From assembly GCA_903873805.1 (NCBI GenBank), contig CAIQQB010000039.1, forward strand, positions 1-42,726: a DNA stretch of 42,726 nt, in the 5' to 3' direction. The stretch is from an uncultured Opitutia bacterium (GTDB lineage Bacteria; Verrucomicrobiota; Verrucomicrobiia; Opitutales; Opitutaceae). The notes under the pieces were generated by a model. The model was not told the origin of the DNA and did no database searches. It was given only the letters and a program-made list of their open reading frames with translations. The translations under genes were made by a program, and so were the position numbers. The stretch's first letter is position 1. Every line of letters starts with the position of its first letter. Positions 6,053 to 14,981 of this stretch are shown piece by piece.

Positions 6053-8358
6053 TACGGGGTAGATGGGAGCGTGATGAGTCTACCAACCCCTTCCGAGTTG
6101 GGCGCCTTGGCATTGGCAGGGTAATTGAGGTGGAGATCAATCAATTGAGCAACCGTCCAAGTTTCGGCGAGGGCGAAGGGGGATTTGAGGCGGAGGTCGC
6201 GGGAGGAACTGCCGACGCGGATCTCGTAGCTGCCGGCCTCGGCGAGCCAGCCTTTTTTGGCGGGGTCGTAGTAGGCGAAGGCGCGGAAGCCGAGGGGGAT
6301 CGTGATGGTGCGCGTTTCGCCGGGACGCAGCGAGATCTTCTGGAAGCCCTTCAGCTCCTTGTCGGGGCGGGGCAGCGCGGGAGCGTTTTGGTGGATGTAG
6401 AGTTGCGCGACCTCGGCGCCCTCGCGGGAGCCGGTGTTGGTCACGTCAAACGTTGCGGTGGCGTAGGCGCCGTCCGCTCCACCGGATGTGACGCGAAGGT
6501 TGGCGTAGGCGAAGGTCGTGTAGGAGAGCCCGTGGCCGAAGGCGAAGAGCGGTTCGACGGCCTTGGTGTCGAACCAGCGGTAGCCGACGAGCAGGCCCTC
6601 CTTGTATTCCTCGGTGCCGCCGGCGCCCGGATAGGCGCCGAGCGCGTGCGCACCGACGTCGGCCAGCTGCTTGGGAAACGTGCAAGGCAGCTTGCCGGAG
6701 GGGCTGACGTCGCCGAAGAGCACGCGGGCGAGGGCGTGGCCGGCCTCGGAACCGCCATACCAAGAGAGCAGCACGGCGGGAGTCTGGTCGAGCCACGCGC
6801 CCATTTCGACGGGCGAGCCGGCGACCAGGATGACGATGGTGCGGGGGTTGGCGGCGACGACGCGGGCGATGAGCTCGTCCTGGCCGTAGGGCAGCTTGAG
6901 GTCGCGGCGGTCGCTGCCCTCGGTGTCGAAGTTCTTGTTCAGGCCGGCGAAGACGATGGCGACGTCGGCGGTCTTGGCGGCGGCCACGGCCTCGTCGAGG
7001 AGGGCGGTATTGGTCGGGGGCGGAGTGGCGTTGGTGCCGCCGCGGCGGCCGCGGCCGGTGCCTCCGGTGGCGGCGTAGCCCTGGGCGAAGGTCACGGTGA
7101 CGCGGTCGCCGAGGTATTCCTTCAGGCCGACGAGCGGGGAAATTTCCTTGAGCGCCTTGATGCCGGAACTCTGGCCACCGGAGGCCTGGAGATGGGTGGC
7201 GTTGTCGCCGATGACGGCGATCGACTTGAGCTTGGCGGCGTCGAGCGGGAGGGCGGCGGCGGTATTCTTAAGAAGGACCATGGCCTCCTCGGCAGCGTGG
7301 CGCTCGGTGGCAAGATGTTCGGTGGTGTTGAACGAACCGGCGGGACGGAGTTCCGGGTCGAGGACGTGGGTGGCGAGGAGCACGCGGAGGTTGCGGCGAA
7401 CCTTGTCGTCGAGGAGGGCCTGCGAGTAATCGCCCTTCTCGATGCCGGTGCGGAACGGGGCGGCGAGATTGTAGCTGTCGTAGTCGACGGTGGCGGCGAC
7501 TTTGGTGCCCATCTCGAGGTCAAGTCCGCCGAGGGCGCTGCCCTTGGTGGTGTGCGAGGCGCCCCAGTCGGTCATGACGACGCCCTGGAATCCCCATTCC
7601 TTTTTGAGGATCTGATTGAGCAGGTAGTCATTTTCCGCGCACCAATCGCCGCGAATTTTGTTGTAGGCGGCCATGATGGAGAGACAGCCGCCCTCCTTGA
7701 TGGCGGCCTCGAAGGCCGGCAGGTAGATTTCGCGCAGCGTGCGCTCGTCGAGCTCCACATTGATGCTGTTGCGCTGCGTCTCCTGGTTATTGGCGGCAAA
7801 ATGCTTCACGCAGGAGGCGACGCCGCGAGACTGCTCGCCCTGGATGAAGCCGATGGCGATGCGGCCGGAAAGCCACGGGTCCTCGCCGTAATATTCAAAG
7901 CTGCGGCCGTTGAGCGGAGTGCGCTGGATGTTCACGGCGGGTCCAAGCATGAAGTCCTTGCCGCGGGCGCGGGCCTCCTCGCCGATGGCCTCGCCGACGG
8001 CGCGGGCCACGGCGGGATTCCAGGTCGCGGCCATGGCGATGCCGCAGGGGAAGGCGGTCGAGGCGTCGTCGGTGCGGCCGGCGGAGTTCCAGCCGTTGCG
8101 CTGGATTTCCTCGCGGACGCCGTGGGGGCCGTCGGACGTCCAGCGTTCGGGAATGCCGAGGCGGGGGACGCCCGCGATGCCGAAGGTGGAGTCGGCGTGA
8201 AGGAGGGAAATCTTTTCCTCGAGGGTGAGGCGGCCGAGCAGGTCCTCGACGCGGGCCTCGAGTGGCTGGGCCGGGTCGAGGTAAGGCAGGCGGGCGCTCT
8301 GGGCGCGGAGTGCGCCAGCGACTGCGAGGGTGGCGAGAAGCAAACAGGGGAGTTTCAT
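6052..8358 (-). CDS. GH3 beta-glucosidase-type glycoside hydrolase, secreted (1)
   Basis: A 768-residue family 3 glycoside hydrolase that would release glucose or xylose from plant beta-glycans in the periplasm or outside the cell. A signal peptide covers residues 1-20 (MKLPCLLLATLAVAGALRAQ). The (beta/alpha)8 domain follows, with KHF at 185-187 and the nucleophile Asp264 in VVMTDWGAS. Next come the alpha/beta sandwich domain, interrupted by a Gly/Arg/Thr/Pro linker (GGTGRGRRGG), and a C-terminal fibronectin III-like domain. The ATG at 8358 is chosen because it opens the signal peptide. It sits 113 bp downstream of a paralogous GH3 in the same direction, separated by two hairpins. It ends inside a repeat hairpin. 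Confidence 0.93.
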   Translation of the reverse strand: MKLPCLLLATLAVAGALRAQSARLPYLDPAQPLEARVEDLLGRLTLEEKISLLHADSTFGIAGVPRLGIPERWTSDGPHGVREEIQRNGWNSAGRTDDASTAFPCGIAMAATWNPAVARAVGEAIGEEARARGKDFMLGPAVNIQRTPLNGRSFEYYGEDPWLSGRIAIGFIQGEQSRGVASCVKHFAANNQETQRNSINVELDERTLREIYLPAFEAAIKEGGCLSIMAAYNKIRGDWCAENDYLLNQILKKEWGFQGVVMTDWGASHTTKGSALGGLDLEMGTKVAATVDYDSYNLAAPFRTGIEKGDYSQALLDDKVRRNLRVLLATHVLDPELRPAGSFNTTEHLATERHAAEEAMVLLKNTAAALPLDAAKLKSIAVIGDNATHLQASGGQSSGIKALKEISPLVGLKEYLGDRVTVTFAQGYAATGGTGRGRRGGTNATPPPTNTALLDEAVAAAKTADVAIVFAGLNKNFDTEGSDRRDLKLPYGQDELIARVVAANPRTIVILVAGSPVEMGAWLDQTPAVLLSWYGGSEAGHALARVLFGDVSPSGKLPCTFPKQLADVGAHALGAYPGAGGTEEYKEGLLVGYRWFDTKAVEPLFAFGHGLSYTTFAYANLRVTSGGADGAYATATFDVTNTGSREGAEVAQLYIHQNAPALPRPDKELKGFQKISLRPGETRTITIPLGFRAFAYYDPAKKGWLAEAGSYEIRVGSSSRDLRLKSPFALAETWTVAQLIDLHLNYPANAKAPNSEGVGRLITLPSTP

Positions 8359-8380
8359 GCGGGAAAATTTGCTGGTGGAG

Positions 8381-8399
8381 GGCCGGTCTGCGACCGGCC
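8381..8399. repeat. Triloop hairpin GGCCGGTC-tgc-GACCGGCC
   Basis: A perfect 8-bp stem with a 3-nt loop in the spacer between the two GH3 genes. It is one of two adjacent hairpins with almost the same stem. Confidence 0.7.
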
Positions 8400-8435
8400 T
8401 GGTTTGGGGAATAATTGGCGGTGGATCAACCATCG

Positions 8436-8452
8436 GCCGGTCGGAGACCGGC
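8436..8452. repeat. Triloop hairpin GCCGGTC-gga-GACCGGC
   Basis: A perfect 7-bp stem with GGA loop, 37 bp after the previous hairpin and sharing its stem sequence. The pair could stabilise or terminate the upstream GH3 transcript. Confidence 0.7.
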
Positions 8453-8471
8453 ACTACCACGGAGGAGGAGA

Positions 8472-10799
8472 CTATTTCGTTACGCTCGTTTGCGCGAGGT
8501 GGTAGACGGTTTGGAGGCGCGGATCGCGGGAGGAGGCGGCGACGATGATCTGGAAATCTCCGGCCTCAGCAACCCAGCCGGATTGGGCGGGGTCGAAGTA
8601 GGCGAACGAGTCATGGTCGAGACGAACGGACATGGTTTGCTTCTCGCCCGGCTTGAGGGCAACTTTGACGAAACCCTTCAGCTCCTTTTCCGGTCGTTCG
8701 AGGGTGGACTTGGCCTGACGCACGTAGACCTGCGCGATCTCGCTGCCTTCACGCGAGCCGGTGTTGGTGAGGTCAAACTGAACGATGACCTCTTGGCCGC
8801 CCGGGGCGGTGTCACGGGAGACCAGGTGCACGTTAGAGTAGGCGAAGTTCGTGTAGGAAAGCCCGAAGCCGAACGGAAAAAGCGGCTCGATCTTTTTCGT
8901 GTCATACCACCGGTAGCCGACGAGGAGCTTTTCCGAGTAGGTTTCAATGGACTGCGGGACGAGCGGATTGCCGCCACCGCCGCGGGTGCCGGCGCCGCCG
9001 GCGGGGGCGGGCGGGAGGGCGGGGTTGCGCACGCCGGGATAGGCCTCTGGGCCGCCGGCGGCGGTGGGGGTGTCGGCGAGCTGCTTGGGAAATGTGCAGG
9101 GCAGCTTGCCCGAGGGGTTGACGTCGCCGAAGAGGACGCGGGCGAGGGCGTTGCCACCCTCGAGGCCGGGATACCAGCCGTAGAGCAGGGTGGAGGCCTG
9201 GTCGATCCACGGCATCTCGACGGCGCCGCCGCCGAGGAGAACGACGACGGTCTTCGGATTGGCCGCGAGGACCTGACGGAGCAGCTCGTCCTGGCCGGCG
9301 GGGAGCTTGAGGTCGGGGCGGTCGTTGCCCTCGGAATCATAGCCGCCGTCGTGGGTGAGGCCGCCGACGTAGATGACGAGGTCGGCGGCTTTGGCGGCGT
9401 CGACGGCCTCGGTCACCAGCGCAGCCGGATCGGCGGCGGGCGGGGGCGGGGTGCCACGCCGGCCGCGGCCACCGCCGCCGGTCGGGGCAATGTAGCCGCG
9501 GGCAAAGGTGACGTTCACGCCGGGTCCGACGCGGCGGCGGATGCCGTCGAGGGCGGTGATCTCGTAGGGCGCCTTGATGAGGGCGGAGCCGCCGCTGTGG
9601 GCGAACTTGATCTGGGCGTTGTCACCGATGACGGCGACTGTCTTGAGCGCCGTGGCGTCGAGCGGCAGGAGACTGGCGCCGTTTTTCAGCAAAACGATAG
9701 CTTCCTCTTCAATCCGGCGGGCGACGGCCTGGTGCTCCGCGGTGCTGAGCGGGTGGTCGGCGTCGAGGGGCGCGGGTGTGCGGCGCGCGGTACCGTCGAG
9801 CAGGCCGAGCCGGGCCATCACGGTGAGGATGCGGGCGACCTTGGCGTCGAGCGTGGCGACGGGATAGGTGCCATCCTGCAGACCGGTGAGGTAGGCGGTG
9901 GCGAGGTAGTTCTGGGCGCCGGCGTTGCCGCGGCCGGGCATTTCAATGTCCATGCCGTTGAAGACGGCCTCCTTGGTGTCGTGCACGCCGCCCCAGTCGG
10001 ACTCGACCAGACCCTGGAAGCCCCATTCCTTTTTCAGCACCTGGTTGAGGAGAAAGTCGCTCTCGCAGGCGTGCTGGCCGTTGAGAAAATTGTAGGAGCC
10101 CATGACGGAGAGGACGCCGCCCTCCTGCACGGCCGCCTTGAAGGCCGGGAGATAGATCTCGCGCAGCGTACGTTCGTCCACGCGCGCGTCGACGGTGTTG
10201 CGCTGGGTCTCCTGATTGTTCGCCGCGAAATGTTTCGCCGTGCCGGAAATGCCCTCGGAGGCCTGCCCGCGGATGTAGCCGACGGCGATGCGCGAGGTGA
10301 GGAACGGATCCTCGCCCATGTATTCAAAATTCCGCCCGCACAACGGGGTGCGCTGAATGTTCAGGGCGGGCCCGAGCATGATGTTCTTGCCGCGCCGATA
10401 GGCTTCGGAGCCGATGACCGCGCCGTAGTCGAAGGCGAGTTGCGGGTTCCAGGTGGCGGCGAGGCCGAGGTTGGCGGGCAGGGCGGTGGCGGCGTCATCG
10501 CTGCCGCCGGTCAGATTGTAGCTGCCGTTGCCCTCCTCGCGGACGCCCATCGGGCCGTCGTCCATCCAGAGCGGGGGCAGGCCGAGGCGGGGTACGCCGC
10601 CGGAGGTCCAGTTGTCTTTGCCATGCACCAGCGAAATCTTTTCCTCCAGCGTGAGGCGCGGGAGCAGGTTGGCGACGCGGGCGGCGACGGGCTGGGCCGG
10701 GTCGAGGTAAGGGGGAGGGGTCTCGGCGGCGCGGAGTGCGATGGCCGACGGGAGGAGGCAGAACAGGGTGAGCGGGGTGAGCAGACGGGAACGGGGCAT
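8472..10799 (-). CDS. GH3 beta-glucosidase-type glycoside hydrolase, secreted (2)
   Basis: A 775-residue paralog of the downstream GH3 enzyme. A signal peptide covers residues 1-25 (ending ALRAAE). The catalytic barrel contains KHFAANN at about 189-195 and nucleophile Asp268 in LVESDWGGVHD. An alpha/beta domain follows, carrying a Gly/Arg linker (TGGGGRGRRG) and a Pro/Gly-rich loop near 600, and a C-terminal fibronectin III-like domain. The ATG at 10799 fits the signal peptide. Its 5' region contains a 57-bp sequence repeated upstream of the response regulator. The two adjacent, similar enzymes suggest tandem duplication followed by divergence, perhaps toward different linkages or sugars; the substrate cannot be told from sequence alone. 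Confidence 0.93.
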   Translation of the reverse strand: MPRSRLLTPLTLFCLLPSAIALRAAETPPPYLDPAQPVAARVANLLPRLTLEEKISLVHGKDNWTSGGVPRLGLPPLWMDDGPMGVREEGNGSYNLTGGSDDAATALPANLGLAATWNPQLAFDYGAVIGSEAYRRGKNIMLGPALNIQRTPLCGRNFEYMGEDPFLTSRIAVGYIRGQASEGISGTAKHFAANNQETQRNTVDARVDERTLREIYLPAFKAAVQEGGVLSVMGSYNFLNGQHACESDFLLNQVLKKEWGFQGLVESDWGGVHDTKEAVFNGMDIEMPGRGNAGAQNYLATAYLTGLQDGTYPVATLDAKVARILTVMARLGLLDGTARRTPAPLDADHPLSTAEHQAVARRIEEEAIVLLKNGASLLPLDATALKTVAVIGDNAQIKFAHSGGSALIKAPYEITALDGIRRRVGPGVNVTFARGYIAPTGGGGRGRRGTPPPPAADPAALVTEAVDAAKAADLVIYVGGLTHDGGYDSEGNDRPDLKLPAGQDELLRQVLAANPKTVVVLLGGGAVEMPWIDQASTLLYGWYPGLEGGNALARVLFGDVNPSGKLPCTFPKQLADTPTAAGGPEAYPGVRNPALPPAPAGGAGTRGGGGNPLVPQSIETYSEKLLVGYRWYDTKKIEPLFPFGFGLSYTNFAYSNVHLVSRDTAPGGQEVIVQFDLTNTGSREGSEIAQVYVRQAKSTLERPEKELKGFVKVALKPGEKQTMSVRLDHDSFAYFDPAQSGWVAEAGDFQIIVAASSRDPRLQTVYHLAQTSVTK

Positions 10800-10809
10800 G
10801 GTGGAGCGG

Positions 10810-10866
10810 GGATGGGGTGGAACGATTTAAGCGACCCCGGCCGCCGCCATGCAATTCCGAAACCGG
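10810..10866 (-). promoter_or_regulatory. Putative GH3 promoter region, copy A of a 57-bp repeat
   Basis: These 57 bp match 19535-19591 with only two differences. On the minus strand it offers TTGCAT, a 17-bp spacer and CTTAAA as weak -35/-10 boxes, and contains TTAAATCGTTCC, which resembles half of a LacI-family operator (inference). It lies just upstream of the GH3 start at 10799. Confidence 0.45.
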
Positions 10867-10887
10867 ACGCAGAACGCCCGGTCCCGG

Positions 10888-13596
10888 TCAGAGGGGACGG
10901 GCCAGACCGGCCGCCGCCTGGCGCGCGGTCACGGCGTCACCGAGGGCGGCGGCGTGCTCGACGGCCCGGGCTGCCCCGGCGAGCGCGGGGTCACCGAGCA
11001 CCAGGGCAGTGTTGTGCAGGTAGTGCCCGGCGCGTTGCGCGGCCGGCCAGTCGTTCGCCGCCACGGCCGCGTGCACGGCGGCCATCGCCCCGGGCAGTTC
11101 GTCGGCCGCGAGCCGACGGGCCTGGGCGCCCGCCCCGGTGGTTTGCAGCTGGGAAAAAAAATCCGGGGCCGATCCGGCGGTTGCGAGCGCTGCGCGCAGC
11201 TCCGCCAGGGCCACCGGCTTGGCAAGAAAGATATCCATGCCCGCCGCCAGCGCGGCGGCGCGCGTCCCGGGCAGCACCTCGGCCGAGCAGCCGATGAGCC
11301 GGGGGCGGACCGCCGCGCCGCGCAGCGCGGCAAATTCGCGCGCCAGGGCGATGCCATCCACCCCCGGCAGGTTCACATCGAGCAGCACGGCGTCAAAATT
11401 CCCCCGGGCGAGCGCCGCCCGGGCGGCCGCTCCGTCGTCCACGGCGACGGGGGCACAACCGAGCGCATGGAGAAAATCCACCAGCAGTTCGCGGGTCGCC
11501 GGATGGTCCTCGACCACCAGCACGCGCTGCGCCCCGGGCGGCAGATCCGGCGCGGACGGGCCATCGGCCCCGGACCCGGGCGACGCGATCGGAAACACCA
11601 GCTCCACGGTGAACTCCGCGCCCGGCCCGTCGGTGCGGTTGGCTGCGCGCACGGTGCCGCCCATCAGCTCGACCAGGCGCCGCACGAGCGCGAGGCCCAC
11701 GCCCGTGCCCTCGCGGGAAAACGTCGTGCCGGCGTCGAGCCGGGTGAACAGGGTGAAGAGCCGCGCGATTTTTTCTGGCGGCAGGCCGGGCCCCGTGTCG
11801 CGGACGCGGAACCGCACGCGCGCGGCTTCGGGCACGGGAACCGGCGGCTCCCCGGCCGCCTCCACGAGGAGCTCGACCCCGCCGGTGGCGGTGTATTTCA
11901 CGGCGTTGCCCAGCAGATTGCCCAGCACCTGCAGCAGCCGGGCCTCGTCGGCCAGCACCCATTCGGGCACCCGCGGATCGAGGCACACCTGGCAGGCGAG
12001 TCCCTTCCGTCCGGCGGCGGCACCTGCGGTTTCCTCCACGGCCGCCAGCAACGCGGGCAGGGCTAGCGGACGAGGTTGCAGCTCAAGCCGGCCGGCCTCG
12101 ATGGTGCCGAGGTCGAGGAGGTCGTTGACGAGCCGCAGCATCAGCCGGCCCTGCGTGGCGATCGCCGCCACGGCGCGCCGTCGCACCCCGGGGTCGCCCG
12201 CCGCCGGCAGCAACTCGGCGCGGCCCAGGATGGTTTGCAGCGGCGTGCGCAGCTCATGGCCGAGGAACGCGAGAAACTCCGTCTTGGCCTGACCGGCGGC
12301 CTGCATGCGCTCGAGTTCCAGGCGCTGGGCGTTTTCGACCGCCTGGCGGGCGGCGAGCACGAAGGCCATGGCGCACAGGGCCGCGAGCCCGCCGACGAGC
12401 GTGAGGCCGCTGCGCCGCGCATGCACCTGTTGCACCGCCCAGAATTCACCGGGGTATTCGACGGCGAGCCAGGCGGGGGGCGTCTCAAACGGGGCCGCCC
12501 GCAGCGGCGTGTTCACGGTCACGACCTTGCGGCCGTCCTCTCCCGCGGACGGTGACAGAAAAGGGCGGTCCCGCGCCACGCCCTCCAGTTCGCCGACGGT
12601 GGCGGGTCGGGTGTCGGCCAGCCCGGCGGCCCCGTCCTCCGCCGGCGCAAAGGTCCAGACGCGCCCGTCGCGGAGCGTCCACAGCGTGGCCGAGTGGAGC
12701 AGCGGATCCGCCGCCCGCAACTTTTCCAAATACTGCCGGAGGACGCCCCGGGTCGCGGGATTGAGGCCGGTGGCCGGGGCGGGGCCAAGCCGGGCGGCAT
12801 CTTTTGCGGGGAGCAAGGCGGCGGCGATTTGGGCCCGGGCAAACTGGTCCTCCTGCTGCGCCGCGGCCAGGAGCCGGAGGTGGGCGGCCACTCCCGGCGG
12901 CCCCGCGCCGATGGCCAGGACAAGACCGGCGGCGGCGGCGAGGGCCGGACGGGTGCGCACGGCCGGCAGCGCGAGGCAGGCGACCGCGAGGCCGGTGACG
13001 ACGATCCACGGCGGCAGTACTTCGCCGAAGGAGAGGCCGGGCACGGCACCGAAGGCGGAGAACGCGCCCAGGCCGACCGCCGCCACCCGCAAGGCGAGAC
13101 GCCGCGGCGCATCATTTTCTCGGCCGAAACAGCGCCAGAGCAGGACCGCCGAGGCCCCGCCGAGCAGCGAGGGGAGGAGCGCAAAGGCCCAGGCGATGGG
13201 CGTGAACCACGGAGGGTTGGGGGCGACGCCGGCCAGCGCCGTCACTGCCACGACGAGCGCGAGGCACTCCGCCGCCACCAGGTGAGTGGCGGGCGGGATG
13301 CGGCGGCGGCCCTGGTCGTTCCAGAACCGGCACGCAAACTCCCAGAGCACCATGCCGCTGAGCAGGGCGGCCATCTGGTGCCAGTCGGCCCCTGTGGCGG
13401 CGACCGGCAAGATCCCCGCCTCCGGCAGCGCGAGGCCCGCCGTCACGGCCAGAATCTGCGTGGCGCAAAACGCGACCAGCCAGCCCGCCTGCCGCCGTCC
13501 CCGCACGCCCGGCAGGCCCGGCACCAAGGCGGCCATCATCAGGGCCACGAGCCAGCCGAGGCCGTGCAGGAAGACGATATATTCGGCTGATGGCAT
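10888..13596 (-). CDS. Hybrid histidine kinase (membrane sensor, HisKA, HATPase, REC, Hpt)
   Basis: A 902-residue hybrid sensor kinase. The N-terminal region (1-235) has about seven hydrophobic helices, then a periplasmic-type loop (about 240-395) and a last membrane helix at 397-416. HisKA has phospho-acceptor His447 in FLGHELRTPLQ. The ATPase domain has an N-box (NLLGNAVKY), RDTGPGLP and GTGVGLAL. A receiver domain (about 690-805) has Asp740 in VLLDVNLPG and LAKP lysine. A C-terminal Hpt-like domain carries His858 in AGHYLHNTA. It is the last gene of a minus-strand run that starts with a NarL-type regulator, so the probable relay is kinase to REC to Hpt to that regulator. The signal is unknown; the three membrane paralogs between them are candidates for sensing or output. 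Confidence 0.92.
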   Translation of the reverse strand: MPSAEYIVFLHGLGWLVALMMAALVPGLPGVRGRRQAGWLVAFCATQILAVTAGLALPEAGILPVAATGADWHQMAALLSGMVLWEFACRFWNDQGRRRIPPATHLVAAECLALVVAVTALAGVAPNPPWFTPIAWAFALLPSLLGGASAVLLWRCFGRENDAPRRLALRVAAVGLGAFSAFGAVPGLSFGEVLPPWIVVTGLAVACLALPAVRTRPALAAAAGLVLAIGAGPPGVAAHLRLLAAAQQEDQFARAQIAAALLPAKDAARLGPAPATGLNPATRGVLRQYLEKLRAADPLLHSATLWTLRDGRVWTFAPAEDGAAGLADTRPATVGELEGVARDRPFLSPSAGEDGRKVVTVNTPLRAAPFETPPAWLAVEYPGEFWAVQQVHARRSGLTLVGGLAALCAMAFVLAARQAVENAQRLELERMQAAGQAKTEFLAFLGHELRTPLQTILGRAELLPAAGDPGVRRRAVAAIATQGRLMLRLVNDLLDLGTIEAGRLELQPRPLALPALLAAVEETAGAAAGRKGLACQVCLDPRVPEWVLADEARLLQVLGNLLGNAVKYTATGGVELLVEAAGEPPVPVPEAARVRFRVRDTGPGLPPEKIARLFTLFTRLDAGTTFSREGTGVGLALVRRLVELMGGTVRAANRTDGPGAEFTVELVFPIASPGSGADGPSAPDLPPGAQRVLVVEDHPATRELLVDFLHALGCAPVAVDDGAAARAALARGNFDAVLLDVNLPGVDGIALAREFAALRGAAVRPRLIGCSAEVLPGTRAAALAAGMDIFLAKPVALAELRAALATAGSAPDFFSQLQTTGAGAQARRLAADELPGAMAAVHAAVAANDWPAAQRAGHYLHNTALVLGDPALAGAARAVEHAAALGDAVTARQAAAGLARPL

Positions 13597-13619
13597 GGCA
13601 TTCTCCGATCGCGGGACGC

Positions 13620-14960
13620 TCAGGGCCCGGTGAGCCGGGCGAGCAGCGCGGCGCGCTGATCCTCCAACTTCCAGTAGTTTCCCTCCAACGAGCTGAGGGA
13701 GGGACTCAACACACCCAAAAGCATGACCCCAAACATATTTTTGAACTGCGGGTGTCCATCTTGGATCACAAACGCCTCCTCCCGCGGGCCGATCCGATCC
13801 GTTTGGCGGTGCGCCGCGAGTTCCCCCATCTCGGACAAGTGCCCGGCTTCGAGGTTGGCGGTGTGGTGTGCATTGTAGAGCACCGGACTGACGAAATTGA
13901 GCAGCAGACGGGAAAACTCATGCCCGCCATTGATGCTGACCATGTCACCCAATCGATAGTTGAGTTCAATGCCGGCGGTCTCGACCTGTTCGAGGTCGAA
14001 GATCCGGCGTGCACCGGCCTCGCCGCCGCCGCCGGCAAGCGCGGCGGCGAACTGGGCGCGCACCGCCGGCGAGACGGTGGTGGTGTCGAGCACGTAGGTG
14101 GCGGCATCGAGGGCAGATCGCTGCACCACCCGCGCGATCATGAGGGTCACGACCAGGCGGGACGACACCTCGAGTTTGCGGCCGACTTCAAGCAGCGGCA
14201 GCAGGGTGGCGAAGGCCGCGTCGCCGTGACCGTCAAGCGCCTGGAGGCCCGCGACCATCGCCGCCGTCCGTGCGTTGGCGCGGACGGCTGCGAACGAGAG
14301 GATTTCCGACTCCGGGCGCGGTTGCGTGAGGTCGCCGATGCGGTCGAAGGTGTTGAGTTCCGCCCACCACCCGCGCACGGGCGCGAGTTCGGCCCAGCGG
14401 GCCATGATTTTGTCGCGATTCGCGGCGAGCCAGGGGCCGGCGGTGGCAGATTTGGTGAGGTCGGTGCCTCCGACCGCGTTCTTTGGCTCCGTAAAACCCT
14501 TGCCGGACGGATGCTGCCTGCCGTAGCGCATCAGCACCGCAAAGCTGGTCTCGGCGCCAGGAAACGACGGGGCGATTTCCTCGATCGTCACCGGATGATT
14601 GATCCCCGGATCGTCGCTGGCGAGGTAAGCGACCACCGGCGCGACTGCCAGATAGCCGCCGCCAATCCACCACCACGAGCGCAGCCGCAGCCGCCACGCG
14701 AGCAGCAGCAGGGCGACGGGGGTGAGCAAAATCAGTGCCACCGTCAGCCCGGCGGCAAAGTCCAGCGATCGCGCATTGGAGGACAAAACACTCGATTCGA
14801 GCAGCGTGTCCGTCACCGCCGCCATCGCGGGCCGCGACAGCACGAACAGGCTGAGAATAAGGGTGAACGCGACGGCGAGGCCGAGCAGCGCGAGGCTGCG
14901 GACAAGCCGGAGGACGAGCGGGACAGGACGTGGGGGCGGGACGGATGCCGGGGTATTCAT
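13620..14960 (-). CDS. Paralogous membrane protein 1 of the kinase operon
   Basis: A 446-residue protein of unknown family. Three hydrophobic segments lie in the first 115 residues: about 17-42, 68-92, and the conserved block WWWIGGGYLAVAPVVAYLA. A roughly 330-residue soluble domain follows, containing IEEIAPSFPGAETSFAVLMR shared with both neighbours. The ATG at 14960 (MNTPAS) is preferred to a TTG six bases earlier. It ends 23 bp before the kinase gene and begins 21 bp after its paralog, with nearly identical junction sequences that show tandem duplication. It has no C-terminal LamG domain and no LamG remnant. A role in sensing or envelope stress is only a guess from its position. Confidence 0.8.
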   Translation of the reverse strand: MNTPASVPPPRPVPLVLRLVRSLALLGLAVAFTLILSLFVLSRPAMAAVTDTLLESSVLSSNARSLDFAAGLTVALILLTPVALLLLAWRLRLRSWWWIGGGYLAVAPVVAYLASDDPGINHPVTIEEIAPSFPGAETSFAVLMRYGRQHPSGKGFTEPKNAVGGTDLTKSATAGPWLAANRDKIMARWAELAPVRGWWAELNTFDRIGDLTQPRPESEILSFAAVRANARTAAMVAGLQALDGHGDAAFATLLPLLEVGRKLEVSSRLVVTLMIARVVQRSALDAATYVLDTTTVSPAVRAQFAAALAGGGGEAGARRIFDLEQVETAGIELNYRLGDMVSINGGHEFSRLLLNFVSPVLYNAHHTANLEAGHLSEMGELAAHRQTDRIGPREEAFVIQDGHPQFKNMFGVMLLGVLSPSLSSLEGNYWKLEDQRAALLARLTGP

Positions 14961-14981
14961 GGTCAACGGAGCAAGGTGAAA

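Noticed and set aside
6022..8505. 827-residue plus-strand frame opposite the first GH3 gene
   Set aside because: It is a Gly/Ala/Val/Glu-rich shadow of a GC-rich gene; the minus-strand frame has clear GH3 motifs and a signal peptide.
8415..11297. 960-residue plus-strand frame opposite the second GH3 gene
   Set aside because: Low-complexity antisense shadow without any recognisable motif.
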